NCBI GenBank assembly: GCA_029204225.1 | Contig: CM055106.1 | Coordinates: 3,750,039-3,814,038 of the forward strand | Length of the DNA: 64,000 nucleotides | Origin: Diphasiastrum complanatum | Lineage: Eukaryota; Streptophyta; Lycopodiopsida; Lycopodiales; Lycopodiaceae | Direction of reading: 5' to 3' | Shown here: positions 30,501-38,970 of the stretch, piece by piece | Layout of the letters: every line of letters starts with the position of its first letter | How positions within the stretch are numbered: position 1 is the first letter of the stretch | Notes under the pieces: generated by a model | Told to the model about the DNA's origin: nothing | Seen by the model: the letters and a program-made list of their open reading frames with translations, nothing else | Database searches by the model: none | Program-made: the position numbers and the translations under genes

Positions 30501-31523
30501 AGATTGAATGAAAATGATATCACTTTACTTTTGATCTATGTTGATGACATTATCTTAAGTGGTGGTAACAATCTAGATATAGATGAAATCAAGATGGCAC
30601 TCAAAAGAGAGTTTGAAATTCAAGATCTTGGTAAACTTCATTATATCTTAGGAATAGAGATTATTAGAACTTCTAAATCTACATTCATATGTCAAGAAAA
30701 GTATGTTAACTCTATTCTAAAAAGGTTTCATATGGAAGATTGTAAAGTTGTTTCTACTCCTATGGAATCAAATGTAAAGCTAACTACAAGAAGTAATGAA
30801 AGATCCTTCAAGGACATTACTCTCTATAGAAAGCTAATAGGATCTCTTATATGGTTAACCATCACAAGACCTGATCTAAGCTTTGTGGTTGGTAAACTAA
30901 GTCAATTTATGCAAGATCCTAGTGAGGCTCATTGGAAGCTAGGAAAGAGAGTACTTAGATACATCTCGGGATCTAGAGATTTTGGCATCTTGTATGGAGG
31001 TACTACACCTAACCTTTGTGGATTTTCAGATTCAGATTTTGCAGGTGATCAAATGGATAGGAAGTCAACAAGTGCCTTTGCAATCTATCTTGGAGATGGA
31101 GTGGTCTCATGGCTATCAAAGAAGCAACCAACTATCTCTCTATCTTCCACCGAAGCCGAGTACAAGGCATTAACAACATGCACCAAGGAGATTCTTTGGA
31201 TCAAGAGGATGTTATTGGATCTTCACTTGCTGGAACCAGAGAAGACTCCAATCATACTTTGTGATAACCTTTCAGCCCAAAGCTTGGCAAGCAATCCTGT
31301 TTTTCATGCAAGGAGCAAGCACATTGAGATTGCTCACCATTTTGTGAGAGATCAAGTCATTGCCAAAGAGGTGGAGCTTCAACATGTCTCTTCAAAGGAG
31401 TGTGTGGCTGATATCTTCACCAAACCATTGGGAAAGGACCTATATTTAATGCATAGATCTAATCTTGGAATGTGCTCAAAGACTATGTTGAAACTAGCAT
31501 CCAATGTTGAAGAGGGAGTGTGA
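27570..31523 (+). CDS. Copia Gag-Pol polyprotein, 1,317 residues
   Basis: It encodes everything needed for retrotransposition. Gag (about 1-270) starts MASNGGIMLESSERL and ends in a zinc knuckle with C250, C253, H258 and C263, after a Gly-Lys-rich stretch. Protease active site: DSG, D309. Pre-integrase WHKRLGH begins at W441. Integrase catalytic triad: D506, D568 and E604, with the expected 35-residue spacing before Glu. RT active site YVDD at 990-993. RNase H acidic residues lie in SDSD (D1154) and TEAEY (E1195), and the frame closes shortly after ADIFTKPL. The length is typical of plant copia. The stop codon (31521-31523) lies inside the 3' LTR. No domain is missing, so function is plausible, though not shown. 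Confidence 0.97.
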   Translation: MASNGGIMLESSERLSSSNYSTWKVRMESLLELNELMDIVAEIEERPLTLQEQQRFDKKAKRALHIIKMNVTNELLKEVGKCQSASEAWNALKKLFESKSTSRVLTLRRQIFSSRQREGESAHAFILRVKSLSDDLACIDENIKDGEIVQVMLNGLLNEHANLVQSFAIQKVLPSVVDLQEILLAEEHRLQSKLDGASLQGGGEEAFFTKGKFKGKGKGKGKWSKGGNFDHDDHSSSSSSTKNNKSKFKCFYCGIKGHFANECYKKKREQGERQGNLTIDEEEHNTCESLVMTSSLLANIDDNDPWWIDSGASSHMTRHKEYFTSLLSYEGEGNIIYTANDGQCDIKGIGTIPISLSTNRKANLENVLYIPSITKNLLSVSQMIDKGLDVEFIGDACLISKCGSLIAQGRRHGKLFKLDACVISNHEGCMAREQLTNQEVWHKRLGHPNFKSLEVMAKKELVLGLPKSLVANNSVCEHCALSKSHRLAYSRSTSRSKEAFQLVHSDIHSSSTTSNGGAKMYATFIDDFSRYTWIYLLKSKDEVFAAFVKFKNEMENQFNTKIKCLRSDNGGEYTSNRFKDFCIAHGIKREMSSPRTPQQNGVAERKNRTLCECAKAMRLHANLAKSFWGEALACANYLCNRWTSASLDGKTPHEVLYGRRPSVKHCRIFGCTCFVNITLDDRTKEDPSSKKGVFVGYSEVSKAYKVYIPSTKKVVISRDVIFHEENVSNVVDVDVDVPTNHHDVQDVLDEDGDATPKQTSRKTQRQRAKPSRLTYDEKGKQVVDNSNFAFLTSFDEPTCVDEAIQKKEWIQAMDHEHQALIKSNTWRLVKLPKDKKAIGCKWIFKIKTNQDGSINKYKARLVAKGYAQEYGIDYDETFAPVAKMVTIRILISLATLYDWDMWQMDVTNAFLNGDLEEDIYMEQPEGYVSHDEPNHVCYLQKSLYGLKQAPRSWYAKLNSFLLSQNFVMSEYDHSLYFRLNENDITLLLIYVDDIILSGGNNLDIDEIKMALKREFEIQDLGKLHYILGIEIIRTSKSTFICQEKYVNSILKRFHMEDCKVVSTPMESNVKLTTRSNERSFKDITLYRKLIGSLIWLTITRPDLSFVVGKLSQFMQDPSEAHWKLGKRVLRYISGSRDFGILYGGTTPNLCGFSDSDFAGDQMDRKSTSAFAIYLGDGVVSWLSKKQPTISLSSTEAEYKALTTCTKEILWIKRMLLDLHLLEPEKTPIILCDNLSAQSLASNPVFHARSKHIEIAHHFVRDQVIAKEVELQHVSSKECVADIFTKPLGKDLYLMHRSNLGMCSKTMLKLASNVEEGV
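31509..31518 (+). other. Polypurine tract
   Basis: GAAGAGGGAG immediately before the 3' LTR; it also encodes the last residues of Gag-Pol. Confidence 0.9.
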
Positions 31524-32173
31524 AAATTGTCAACATTTCCTAGCTAGTTTAAGGCCTAAATTGGCTAAAATTGTAAATAGTTTTGGTTCTGGAGTTTAAC
31601 ACGTGTGAACTTGGCCACAATGTTTTTATTTACTGTATTTTTTCAGTATGATGAAGTGTCAAACTTCATACCCTTCAAAATGAGACCATTTTGATGTATT
31701 TTGGTCATATAAGCCATTTTTAGCTATTTTTCCTATATAGGGAATATCTAGGGTCAAGTACCTTCTAGAGAGAGGAGAGAGAGTCATCTTCCTCATCCAT
31801 AAATAGTAGGGAAGTCGTGGAGAACAGGTTGGAGAAACCTTTTGTATGCTTCATTGAGATCAATAGATCATTGTCATTGTTTCTTCCTCCATTGAGAGCA
31901 TTGTTGTGTGTATTGTCTTCAAGCTATTGTGTATGATCTTAGGTGCTTTCCAAAAGTGGTAGGCTGATGTATTATGGACTGTATAATGCTATTTTGGGCC
32001 GCACTTGATGTTTATGGAAGTTTCCATTTGTGATAAATGCTTTTTGATCAAGTTCTTTGCATTCTAGGTAGCATAGAATGTGTTGCCAATTCCTAGCTTA
32101 TGTAGTTTGGAGTGCAAGCATTCAACCCAATGATCTTGGAGTTTAGATCCACTTAGGATCTATATTTTTCACA
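31519..32173 (+). repeat. 3' LTR of the complete copia element
   Basis: 655 bp, same termini as the 5' copy, followed by the CCCAA target duplication. Differences seen: G/A near base 33, C/A and two bases beside the palindrome, and T/A near the 3' end. Confidence 0.95.
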
Positions 32174-32178
32174 CCCAA

Positions 32179-32765
32179 GTCACTAGAACACAACTTAAAC
32201 TATTTAACTAGTGTGCTCATTGGGTTGGGCTTACACACGCAGGACGCTAGTGCCCTCGCACTTATTACCCTACTTACAATGTACTATGGTGGGATCCACT
32301 AGGTAAGACTTTGCCAATAGTATTTCAAGTGGTGGGATCCACTTGTTCATTATTGTGCAGGAAATACCTACAACATTATGATCTTGATCTTCATGATCCT
32401 TTTGAGGCTTGGAAGCCTCGGATTTCTCTATTTATAGTGCAGCCATCATGCAAGTGGAGCTTCCAAATCAAAGGCCATCATCAAGCATGGAGGGGGGGGG
32501 GGGGGGGGGGGGAAGCAGATGGTCATAGTGGCATATTGGTGGAATGATCTTCAAAGTTTTTGGCAAATGATTGTAGTGGGTTTCTTTCCTTGCCTAACCT
32601 AAATCCAAAATCTAGTCAATCTAGCATCAAAGAGACGGAGTTATTTGTCACGCGTAGGTTTGTTCCCATGAGAGCGATAACATAGTTTAGATTTCAACAT
32701 GAATGGAGGATCTAACACTAACATCCATTAACAGTAAGCATTAACACAACATCCATTAACCCTAC
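32179..32765. other. No gene seen; poly-G tract
   Basis: Non-coding debris. It contains a run of 21 G (32492-32512), a TATTTATAG TATA-like site near 32430 and a GTGGGATCCACT(A/T) repeat (32289-32301 and 32331-32343). Confidence 0.5.
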
Positions 32766-33189
32766 TGTGAGGATGCCTTGTCACCATCATGCAATTTGAC
32801 ACTTGGATCAAAACTTTCCATTTTGGACATTTTTTGTCTATTTTTCTACTATGTGGAGATCTTCATGAAAATCTTCTAGAAAGCAAAAACTCACCTACTT
32901 CAGCTATTTCCACACGTGTGAGTTGTCCTCTACACATGGGATGTGACACCTATTCAAAATATTTGGCTCATGCAATCATTAGATTGGTGCCATGTGTCAT
33001 ACCTCTACAAAACTAGTTTTTGGCCATTTTAGCCACTAGAACTTGAATTAAAACATATGTACAACATATATGATTATGTTACATGAAAATTACACTAGTT
33101 TTACACGTGGAAACAGGCTCCACACATGTGTGTCTATCCTATATACAAAATTTTTGGCCTCTACCAAGCTTATTTTTGCATTTTTCACA
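32766..33189 (+). repeat. Copia LTR, family shared with 38166-38595
   Basis: Runs from TGTGAGGATGCC to GCATTTTTCACA. Its reverse complement aligns along its length with 38166-38595. It has CACACGTGTG at 32911-32920 and the spaced motif pair at 33101-33133. The sequence after it (ATAGGGTCATGAGATC) is at best a degraded primer site. Confidence 0.7.
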
Positions 33190-33675
33190 ATAGGGTCATG
33201 AGATCTAATTAATCTAGGCTGAAATCAGGTCCTCTAAACTTGTTTTACAGGTCTTGAAAGTAAATCAAAAAGTGTGAGAGAGATTTAGTCATGTTATTGT
33301 CCAAAAATAGCCAAATTTGGCAAAATTCGATTGTAAGTAGATTTCACATCATCCAAACTTTGTGAGAGAGTGCTAGAACTAAGATTATAATTCCATTTGT
33401 TGGATTAGAAATCTAATTTGAGTGAAACAGTACAAGAGAGAGAACTTAGTGAGTTTCTAGAGATAATCAAATCCATTTCTTGGCAAGATTTGTTTGAAAG
33501 TAGTCTTCATTTCATCTTATCTTCGTTCCAGCTTTGTGAGGGAGTGATAGAACTGTGATTATAAGTCCGTTTGTTGGATTAGAACTCAAATTTGAGTGAA
33601 ACACTACAAGTGTGAGACCTTTGTGAGTTTCAAGTCAATCAAATTTATTTCTTGTTTGTAAAAGTCACTAGTAAG
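33190..33675 (+). other. Leader of a decayed copia element
   Basis: Untranslated stretch with an internal near-duplication: TTTGTGAG(A/G)GAGTG.TAGAACT..GATTATAA appears at about 33358-33395 and 33533-33570, each followed by TTGAGTGAAACA. Confidence 0.5.
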
Positions 33676-34510
33676 ATGGGATCTGCTAAAGCATACCTTC
33701 TAGAAGCTCATGAGAGATTGAGTTCTACAAATTATGCTATTTGGAAGGTTAGGATGGAGTCACGTTTGGTGCTCCAAGACCTTTATGAGTTTCTAATTGA
33801 GGATGAGGACGAACCTATAGGTGCATAGGAATTAGTGAGATACAAAAAGAGATCTAGACTAGCACTCCATTGTGTGAAAATGAATGTGAGCAATGATATT
33901 TTGAGGGAAATATCATCATGTAAAAGTGCTAAAGAGGCTTGGGAGTCTTTAAAATCAATCTATGAATCTAGTAACAATGTGAGGGTTCTCATGCTTAGAA
34001 ATCAGATTTTGCAAAGCATGAAAAGAAGTGAGGAGAGTGCATAGGATTATGTACTCAGAATCAAGTCTCTAAATAGGGAATTGGCTTCCATTGGAGAGAA
34101 GATTCATGATGGAGAGCTTGAACAAATTGTTCTTAATGGTCTAGGAGATGACTTTGCAAATTTGGTCCAAATTTTTGCCATCCAAGACACTTTGCCAACT
34201 ATAGAAAAACTTCACATTGTATTAGTGGCTGTGTGCTCCATGCAAAATCTAGGATGAGTTCCTTGTCTTTGCAAGTCTCATTAAAGGTCAAAAAGAACAC
34301 CAATGGAAAGAAGAAGCATCCAAAGGAGGCCAAAGAAGAGGATGATGCATCAACTTCAAAGGAAAAGTCAAAGCAGAACTGCATCTTTTGCGGAAAGAAT
34401 GGGCATTATGCATCCGAATGCTACAAGAGGAGGAGGACAAACAAGGAAACCTTGCACATGAGAAGGAGGAGGATGAAGTAGATGTATTCTTGATGGCATC
34501 TACATCCTCA
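33676..34510 (+). pseudogene. Copia Gag relic
   Basis: ATG frame MGSAKAYLLEAHERLSSTNYAIWKVRMES, then TAG in place of a residue near 33826, RYKKRSRLALHCVKMNVSNDILREISS, another TAG near 34042 and GEKIHDGELEQIVLNGLGDDFANL. A frameshift follows near 34230; the zinc knuckle CIFCGKNGHYASEC is intact in the new frame. It is related to, but distinct from, the Gags at 27570 and 41731. Protease and most of pol are missing. Confidence 0.85.
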
Positions 34511-34881
34511 CCAACAAGCAAGAAGAGCCATGAGTATCAAGATGGAGCATCAAGGCTCAATCATATGGATCAAGCAAGACAAGTTGTCTTTGGAAAGATT
34601 ATTTATGCACTAATAGTTTAATTGATGTATCTTCAAGTGCACAAAATGTCTTGGAATCCATGGCTTGGCATGATGTATAGTTTTTGAAGTGTGCTACTAC
34701 ATGTATATAGACAAATTTGTAGAACATCTTGTAAGGGATCCTTTAAGAGGTGGCGAAAGATCCTTCATGGACATCATTCTCTATTGGAGTCTCAAAAGTT
34801 CCTTGTTTGTAACTAGATTTTTTAGACACTTCTAAAAGCATTCATTCATCTAGAAACAGAGCTGTAAATAGATCAAGCTAA
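34511..34881 (+). pseudogene. Copia pol scraps
   Basis: Mostly unalignable, but GGERSFMDIILYWSLKSSL (about 34750-34810) matches the RT thumb segment RSFKDITLYRKLIGSL of the complete element. The element thus has a large deletion between gag and the end of RT. Confidence 0.55.
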
Positions 34882-34893
34882 TTTGAGGAGGAG
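34882..34893 (+). other. Polypurine tract
   Basis: TTTGAGGAGGAG directly before TGTGAAGAACTG, the start of an LTR. Confidence 0.65.
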
Positions 34894-35594
34894 TGTGAAG
34901 AACTGCCAAAAATTGACAAATCTAGCTTGATCAAAATCCATGAAGAATAGTGTAAATTTTGTACATAATTGGGTTCCACACATGTATGGCAAAAATGCCA
35001 CATGGAAACCCACTCCTAATGTAAGTTAGGTCAAGTCAAGAAAGTTGGTCATGTCTATTTGGTGGTCATCCCTACTTTATAGGACCTACACCTAAGTTTA
35101 AGGTAAAAATTTGACCAACTAGCTACCTACCAAGCATAGCTCCAGGATCCAGGCTAGAGTCTCATTTTAGGGCAATAAGAGTGACATAAATTCCTTATTA
35201 CATGCTGAAAATCAACCTAACTTCAAGAAGGAAGTCGAATTTGCTATGTATTCCAAGCTCCCATAGTGAGAAGATAGAATATTTTTGGTGCTCATTCGCA
35301 ATCTCAAGCTAGTTCACTATGTACATTGAGTGTTTGTGATCCAAATGCAACCAAATCAATTTCTATTTGCTTCTCATCTTTAATGCCATACTACCTCCTA
35401 TAGTACACACGTGTGGGCTCGGATTTCAATGTTGATCAATGCTTTTAATTGCTAATGCTTGTTGTTTTGTCAATTGCCAATCTAGATCAACTTTTTGATG
35501 ACTAGTTTTTTGATAGATTGTTAAGCAAGCATCCAATCACTCTTGTGGATCTTTTGTAGATCCATTTATGATCCTAAAGTACAGTACTTTCACA
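34894..35594 (+). repeat. Copia 3' LTR
   Basis: Starts TGTGAAGAACTGCCAAAAATTG; a likely end is ..CAGTACTTTCACA. It has a perfect CACACGTGTG at 35406-35415. Its first ~230 bp match, in reverse, the LTR that is split at 44490-44596 and 50647-50775. It does not match the LTR at 32766-33189 at the other end of this relic. Confidence 0.6.
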
Positions 35595-36164
35595 CTTACA
35601 TGGTTCCAAAGCCATCACACTTATTCTTCTATCTATTTTGCACTATATACATGGTCTAACGGCAAGTGCCCAACACAAGTACAAAAGAAATTCCTAAATT
35701 ATGTTATCTCAAGTTTTATTGGAGTCAATTGTAGTTTTTACAAAATTTCGAGCATGGAAGCACTTGATTTGTATATGTCGAAATTAATGAGTAGTAAAAA
35801 AACTCCAAAATTGAGAGCTAGAGAGCGCAATCAAGAAGCCAAGAGGCAAAGGTGAGTTATGCCTTGGAATGGGATATGTTTTTACTTGGTGTTGTGGCTC
35901 ACGGTTTAATTTTTGTTTGTTGGATGTAGAGGTTTTACTCATTATATTTTACATCAACCTTGGTCAGTTTGGCTAAAATTGTGGCTTTTTTTTAGCTTGA
36001 TAATTAGAACATATATTATGAAATAGTTGGAGTGAAGTGGTCTAATTAAATTTCCTAAATCTAAATTCTAATATCTGAGTGAAAACTCCTACAATAAGCC
36101 AAATGCTCCAAGGTCTTCACAACAATCCAACCTTGTGCTCAATCTACTAGTTCATTCTCACAAA
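35595..36164. other. No supported feature
   Basis: AT-rich sequence between two LTRs. A short frame at 35756-35855 (MEALDLYMSKLMSSKKTPKL) ends at a splice-like AAAGGTGAG but has no recognisable family. Confidence 0.3.
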
Positions 36165-36570
36165 AGCTTGAAGACAATACACAAAGCAATGCTCTCAATG
36201 GAGGAAGAAACTATAACAATGATCTATTGATCTCTCTCAACAATACAATAAGTTTCTCCAACCTCTTCTCCATGAATTTCAGTCTAATATAGATGAGAGA
36301 GATGACTCTCTCTTCTCTCTCTAGAACATAAGATTCAATTTTAGGGCACCAGTAGCCTAAAACAGCCAATTTTGGCCTATATGTCCAAATAACATGATTT
36401 TGGTGTCATTTCAAAGGTCCTGAAGTTTGAGACTTCTTCAATATGAAATATATACTAAAATAAAAGTATCTAGGTCTCTTCCACATGTGTGAAAGGTTAG
36501 ATCCAAAACTATGTACAAAAATTACCAATTTATGCCTCAAACTAGCTAAGAAATGTTGACAATTTTCACA
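36165..36570 (-). repeat. LTR relic related to the complete copia element
   Basis: Minus strand from TGTGAAAATTGTCAACATTTC (36570). It follows the LTR at 25743 through the TTGAGGC.TAAATTGG, purine-rich and CTCCATTGAGAGCATTG blocks, then diverges after CTTCAAGCT. The palindrome has decayed to CACATGTGTG (36482-36491). Confidence 0.75.
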
Positions 36571-36905
36571 ATGAACATTGGTGAAGATGCAAAAAATGCG
36601 ACACTCTGACAAATGCCTTAGGATTTGATTTACAGGGTGCCTCCGCTCTTCCCAGGGCACTTTGGCATTTTATAAGGCAGTGTCACATTTTCGCCTGTCA
36701 TAAATCACGTGTAAAAACACAGTCTCACATTTTTCATCTTTTTTGCTTGTGGAAAATTACTTGTATTTTTTAAGACAGTCAAGTTTTTCACCTGTCTTAT
36801 TTTACATGTAAATATGCAGACTGTGCGACAACATGAAAAAAAATACAACATGAATGGAGATAGATTAAAATAAGATTTAGGAGAGTAGAGGAGATAAATC
36901 CAACA
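36571..36905 (-). repeat. Possible LTR of a minus-strand copia
   Basis: Minus strand starts TGTTGGATTTATCTCC at 36905, directly after a purine tract (AAGGAGGGG, 36906-36914). The left end is unclear. Near 36586 it includes the ATGCAAAAAATGCGACAC unit also seen after the gypsy pol at 22310-22740. Confidence 0.4.
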
Positions 36906-37080
36906 CCCCTCCTTAATCTGGATCCGTGAATGCCTTGATCTTCAGACTGAGCAATGCACTGGTCCATGGTAGCTCGAATTTATCTCATGACTCTTATGAG
37001 AGCCTTCCAATGGGTAATGCTAGGACTAGCCATATATTGGCTGAGTGAGCTTACTATGAAAGAGATATCGGGTCTTGTAC
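36906..37080 (-). pseudogene. Copia RT/RNase H junction relic
   Basis: Minus-strand residues ISFIVSSLSQYMASPSITHWKALIRVMR correspond to the VGKLSQFMQDPSEAHWKLGKRVLRYI region of the complete element. A deletion then joins it to the last codons (GIHGSRLRRG) and the purine tract. Confidence 0.65.
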
Positions 37081-37204
37081 AAACCGTTGCGTACATAGAG
37101 CCTGTCCACACCTTGAGTGTCTTGCCCGAGAGGGCCTTGGTCAGACATCTGTTCTAGATGTAAGCTACAGTGGAGACAACTTCGGTCTAGAATCTCCATT
37201 CAAA

Positions 37205-37586
37205 ATGAAAAAATATTGAGATTATATACAATGATGCCGTTTTGACATGTGTTGAGGTGGAAGAAGATTGGAGTCTAAACTACATCCAGCGGGAACTATT
37301 GCTCCTACAAGATGATGTACTTTCGGACTTCAGATTCATTTTCAATGGTAAACTCGTAAGTAGCTGTAAACACTCGATCTTTTATGAATAGTTTCAATCA
37401 AAACTTTCTAATACAATTTTTGTACTAATTCTAACTAACTTTGTATTAGTTTTATGCAGGTACGTAATGACATGAGCTCAAGATCAAATGCAGAGATATG
37501 GGCGAAACAATCCAACTTATGGAAGAACATTGAGATTCACTATCAGCAAATACATTCCAATCATCATGTCTTTTTATCATTATAGA
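37205..37586 (+). pseudogene. Unrecognised gene 3' end with an intron
   Basis: Frame NIEIIYNDAVLTCVEVEEDW, YIQRELLLLQDDVLSDF, FIFNGKL, then a 104-base intron (37356-37459, GTAAGT to TGCAG, phase 0) and VRNDMSSRSNAEIWAKQSN..NHHVFLSL with TAG at the end. The junction restores a clean frame, which supports a real spliced gene. A TGA lies just upstream of the first residues, so the 5' part is missing or lies beyond an unseen intron. I do not recognise the family. Confidence 0.5.
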
Positions 37587-37735
37587 AAAATTGCATTCCA
37601 TTATTAGACTATAGACACAAGCTGATTGTAAGAATTTATTGTAATATCAATTAAAAAAAAACTCATAAACGGGTTGTTTACAAGTAAAATGATTGTATCT
37701 TTTTTTTTATGTCTCTCTATTTACAAATAGAAAGA

Positions 37736-38092
37736 CTATTCAATCAATTTTTTTATATTTTTTATATCAGTATTAGAAACTAATAAAGCAACAGCTCCTT
37801 CTATAATCTTCCTCTCCTCTATTTCGGGAAGAGTCTCAATGCCTTTTAAGGCAAGAGGAATATCTGCTACAAAATTGCCTTCCTCTGTATTAGGAAGGAC
37901 TTTTATTCTTCTTTGATCATATAAAATAAGATCTGCATCCTGAACAACCTGAAAGGCTGTTAAGGTAGGAGCAGATTCCTTTTGAGGGCCCTCGATTACA
38001 GGTGCAACGCTTACACCGTACTGGGCAAAGGTTCTGATCAACTCTTGCCGAAATCTATATACATCATCAGGAGTATACAGCTCAAGAGTAAA
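37736..38092 (-). pseudogene. Unrecognised terminal exon
   Basis: Minus strand. A splice acceptor (GATGACAG) precedes FTLELYTPDDVYRFRQELIRTF, followed by YGVSVAPVIEGPQKESAPTL, VVQDADLILYDQRRIKVLP and a stop after IKNIKKLIE at 37736. It is 118 codons, uninterrupted, with balanced protein-like composition. It is convergent with the fragment at 37205-37586, leaving ~150 bp between the two stops. No family is recognised; upstream exons, if any, are cut by the LTR at 38166. Confidence 0.5.
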
Positions 38093-38165
38093 CTGTCATC
38101 ACAAAACACAAGAATCAGCCAATTACAAACAACGATTGTAATAAAATATGAATCAAAATAAAATG

Positions 38166-38595
38166 TGTGAAAAATTCAAAAATAAGCTTGGTAGAGGCCA
38201 AAAATCTTGTATATAGATAAACACACATGTGTGGAGCCTGTTCCCACGTGTGAAATAGTGTACTTGTCATGTACCATAATCATATATGTTGTACATATAA
38301 TTTAATTCAAGTTCTAGTGGCTAAAATGGCCAAAAACTAGTTTTCTAGACATATGACACATGGCATCAATCTATTGATTGCATGAGCCACATCCTTTGGT
38401 TAGGTGTCATATCCCATGTGTAGAGGACAGCTCACACGTGTGGAATAAGCTGAAGTAGGCGAATTTTGACATCTAGAAGATTTCCAAGTAGATCTCCATA
38501 TAGAAGGAAACTGGACCAAAAGTGCTCAAAATAGAAGGTTTTGTCCAAGTGTCAATTTTGCATGATGAATCATCATATGACAAAGCACCTTCACA
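38166..38595 (-). repeat. Copia LTR (inverted partner of 32766-33189)
   Basis: Minus strand from TGTGAAGGTGCTTTGTC (38595) to ..GAATTTTTCACA (38166). It has CACACGTGTG at 38433-38442 and the spaced motif pair at 38221-38256. The flanking five bases do not match, so a solo-LTR event is not demonstrated. Confidence 0.7.
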
Positions 38596-38830
38596 CATGT
38601 GGGATCAGAGGGATGATCAGTACCACGAGCTCCCACTTATTGTATATATAGAGTCACATTTGGCCATAATCATAGAAGGGTGTTTAGAGTTGGCGCCATG
38701 AGATACATTGAACATACATTTTAATGTCTTCACATCTCCTGCTAAATGCCATTCAATGTTGAAAGTGCCAATTCCAAGAATATTGAGTGGAACTCCCTCC
38801 ATGTGATTTTTTATGGTGGCAGGATATGAT
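38596..38830. repeat. LTR-like piece with TATATATAG
   Basis: GATCAGTACC..TGTATATATAGAG.C..ATTTGGCCATAATC here is repeated at 40798-40850 at the start of the copia 5' LTR there, in the same orientation. Confidence 0.4.
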
Positions 38831-38874
38831 GTTCTATTAAATATCCATGAGAGAATGTTATGGTCTTCTTTCAG

Positions 38875-38963
38875 TGAGAATTAACAAAATTATGAGTTGA
38901 ACCACTATCCAATAGAATACTCACTTCTTGATCTTTAAATGTACCAGTTAAACAAAAGAGCTA
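38875..38963 (-). pseudogene. Ty3/gypsy-type protease fragment
   Basis: Minus-strand frame LTGTFKDQEVSILLDSGSTHNFVNSH. The LLDSGSTHNF signature is that of the gypsy retropepsin. About 28 residues only. Confidence 0.6.
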
Positions 38964-38970
38964 ATTACAA

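Larger units (their letters stand above)
25743..32173 (+). mobile_element. Complete Ty1/copia retrotransposon, 6,431 bp
   Basis: All structural parts are present in order: CCCAA target duplication (25738-25742 and 32174-32178), two 655-bp LTRs (TGTGAAAA..TTTTCACA), primer site, ~1.16-kb leader, one uninterrupted Gag-Pol frame and a polypurine tract. The LTRs differ at about five positions by my reading, roughly 99% identity, which points to recent insertion. Protein order protease-integrase-RT-RNase H is copia. It is the only element here that could be autonomous. Confidence 0.95.

Noticed and set aside
32766-38595. One large retroelement bounded by the LTRs at 32766 and 38166
   Set aside because: The two LTRs are in opposite orientation, so they cannot be the ends of one element.
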